Source: an uncultured Ruminococcus sp. (GTDB taxonomy: Bacteria > Bacillota > Clostridia > Oscillospirales > Ruminococcaceae). Taken from it: a DNA stretch of 6,700 nucleotides. Position numbers and translations under genes: made by a program. The DNA lies in NCBI GenBank assembly GCA_947177715.1, contig CAMWVM010000096.1:1-6700 (forward strand), in the 5' to 3' direction. This document shows, one piece after another, positions 5,420 through 6,700 of the stretch. The notes beneath the pieces are model-generated. The model did no database searches, was not told the origin of the DNA, and saw only the letters and a program-made list of their open reading frames with translations. Numbering within the stretch: the stretch's first letter is position 1; every line of letters begins with the position of its first letter.

Positions 5420-6619
5420 ATGAAAAACAACTGTTTGAAAGAATTTATACGATATGCATCTTTGAATAGTCTTGGAATGATTGGGATTTCATGCTATATT
5501 CTTGCCGACACATTTTTTGTGGCGAGGGGATTAGGAGCTTCGGGGCTTGCGGCACTGAATATTGCAATTCCTGTTTTCAGTTTAATACACGGAACAGGGC
5601 TTATGCTGGGAATTGGCGGAGCCACGGGCTATTCCATAAATATAAGTCAGGGAAACAAAGAAAAGGGAAACAGATTTTTTTCACATACTGTAAGTTTAGG
5701 CTTGATGTTTGCTATCATTTTCATATTTGCAGGTATATTCTTTTCAAATCCGTTAGCTATGATGTTGGGAGGAGATGGCGAAACGTTAGGAATGTGCAGG
5801 ACATATCTAAGGGTACTTTTAATATTCTCGCCGTTTTTTATTTTCAACAATATTCTTATCAGCTTTGTCCGAAATGACGGCTATCCTCATTATGCTATGA
5901 CAGCTATGGTATGTGGAAGCTTTGCCAACATTATTATGGATTATATTTTTATTTTTCCGTTTAAGATGGGGATTTTAGGTGCTGTGCTTGCAACGGGGTT
6001 TTCACCGGTTATAAGCATGATTATTATGTCACCGTTAGTGTTAAAAAAGAAAACAAAATTTAGTTTCATCAGAAACAAACTGTCAATGAAATTATCGTTT
6101 AATATTTTTGGGACAGGAGTTCCTTCGCTTATAACCGAGCTTTCATCAGGGATAGTTGTGATGATTTTCAATATAATTATATTAGACCTTGAAGGGAATA
6201 TTGGAGTTGCGGCATATGGTGTTGTGGCTAATATTTCAATAGTGGTTGTTTCAATATATACAGGAATTGCGCAAGGAGTTCAGCCGCTGATAAGTAAATA
6301 TTATGGTCATGGAGATTCAAAGTTTATAAAAATGCTTTTAAGATATGCAGTTTTTACAGCAGAATTGATATCGATTATTGTTTATGCAATAATATTTTTC
6401 GGGGCATATCCGATTGCGGAGGCTTTTAACAGCGAGGGGATTTATGCGCTCCAGAATACTGCGGTTTCAGGACTGAAGATTTATTTCTTAGGATGTTTTT
6501 TTGTCGGAATAAACATTGCTTTATCCGTTTATTTTACTTCTACAGATAATCCGAAGCCAGCATGGATAATATCGTTAATGAGAGGATTCTTTATAATCGT
6601 ACCTCTTGCTTATATAATG
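5420..6619 (+). CDS. MATE-family multidrug efflux transporter, C-terminus missing
   Basis: A 400-residue stretch of a MATE pump, which exports cationic compounds in exchange for Na+ or H+. The frame runs open from 5420 to the window end, but the bases after 6619 are adapter, so about 45 residues of a usual 445 are missing. Seen: ILADTFFVARGLGASGLAALN (split 28-47) in the first two helices, the GIGGATGYSI loop (64-73), a basic RNDGYPHYAM (151-160), FANIIMDYIF (168-177), and the second-half repeat beginning near FGTGVPSLITE. About ten or more hydrophobic helices alternate with short loops. The family's usual order of two six-helix halves fits; closest in feel to MepA. The start uses AAGGA at 5406-5410 with a nine-base gap; an ATG at 5413 is out of frame and too close. 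The leader suggests guanidine control, which in turn hints at guanidinium or similar cations as substrate (inference). Confidence 0.92.
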
Positions 6620-6700
6620 CAGTCTCTTATACACATATCCTATCCCACGAGACTCCTGAGAAGCGGGAATTGCCTGAAATTCGTGAAAAAAAAAATAGTG
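6620..6700 (+). other. Illumina Nextera adapter contamination at the contig end
   Basis: Bases 6620-6653 agree at 30 of 34 positions with the Nextera transposase adapter as I know it, including TCTCTTATACACAT at 6623-6636 and CCCACGAGAC at 6644-6653. Next, 6654-6661 (TCCTGAGA) matches a standard i7 index at 7 of 8. The following 24 bases (6662-6685) have exactly the length of the P7 tail and partial similarity to it. Ten A residues follow (6686-6695), as when a read runs off the adapter. The errors suggest low-quality read ends. The translated part is not protein from this organism. Confidence 0.93.

Noticed and set aside
5491..5877. A 128-codon plus-strand frame beginning MLYSCRHIF
   Set aside because: It lies in another frame of the MATE gene, whose own frame is open from 5420 and gives clear family motifs.
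6623..6636. Transposon end (Tn5-like mosaic end) as a natural mobile element
   Set aside because: The bases that follow match library adapter, index and poly-A run-off at the contig edge, which points to a sequencing artefact.

Overview
The window is AT-rich DNA with Firmicute-type signals: strong AGGAG-like ribosome binding sites, near-consensus sigma-A promoters, U-tract terminators, and an HPr that keeps both His15 and Ser46. It most likely comes from an anaerobic gut-type clostridium. I infer the group from style and protein families and cannot name a species. The right end is the end of a contig: the last 81 bases read as degraded Illumina Nextera adapter rather than genome.

Layout. (1) 2-2403, plus strand: the end of a fructose-type PTS permease (EIIC), then HPr (ptsH) and enzyme I (ptsI), closed by a strong terminator. 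This is one sugar-uptake unit: PEP phosphorylates EI, EI phosphorylates HPr, and HPr passes the phosphate on towards the fructose EII. (2) 2404-3024: about 620 bases with no convincing gene. It holds a consensus promoter preceded by two imperfect 24-base direct repeats 33 bases apart, and a second promoter close to the next gene. (3) 3025-4407, plus strand: an accessory cassette with a small secreted matrixin-like zinc protease, a putative lipoprotein of unknown family and a small overlapping ORF, ended by a bidirectional terminator. In the protease gene, an in-frame TAG comes just before a C-terminal tail that still reads like the family's normal end. (4) 4547-5065, minus strand: a four-helix DUF2798-type membrane protein whose short leader contains an intrinsic terminator. 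(5) 5270-6619, plus strand: a MATE-family efflux pump, open to the contig end. It is preceded by a consensus promoter and a structured leader ending in a terminator, which I think is a guanidine-IV (mepA motif) riboswitch candidate.

Points of interest are the two head-to-head genes at 5065/5420, both with leader terminators, the amber codon in the protease gene, the frame relation between the lipoprotein and the following small ORF, the repeat-preceded promoter at 2596, and the adapter contamination at the end, which gives the MATE protein a false C-terminus.
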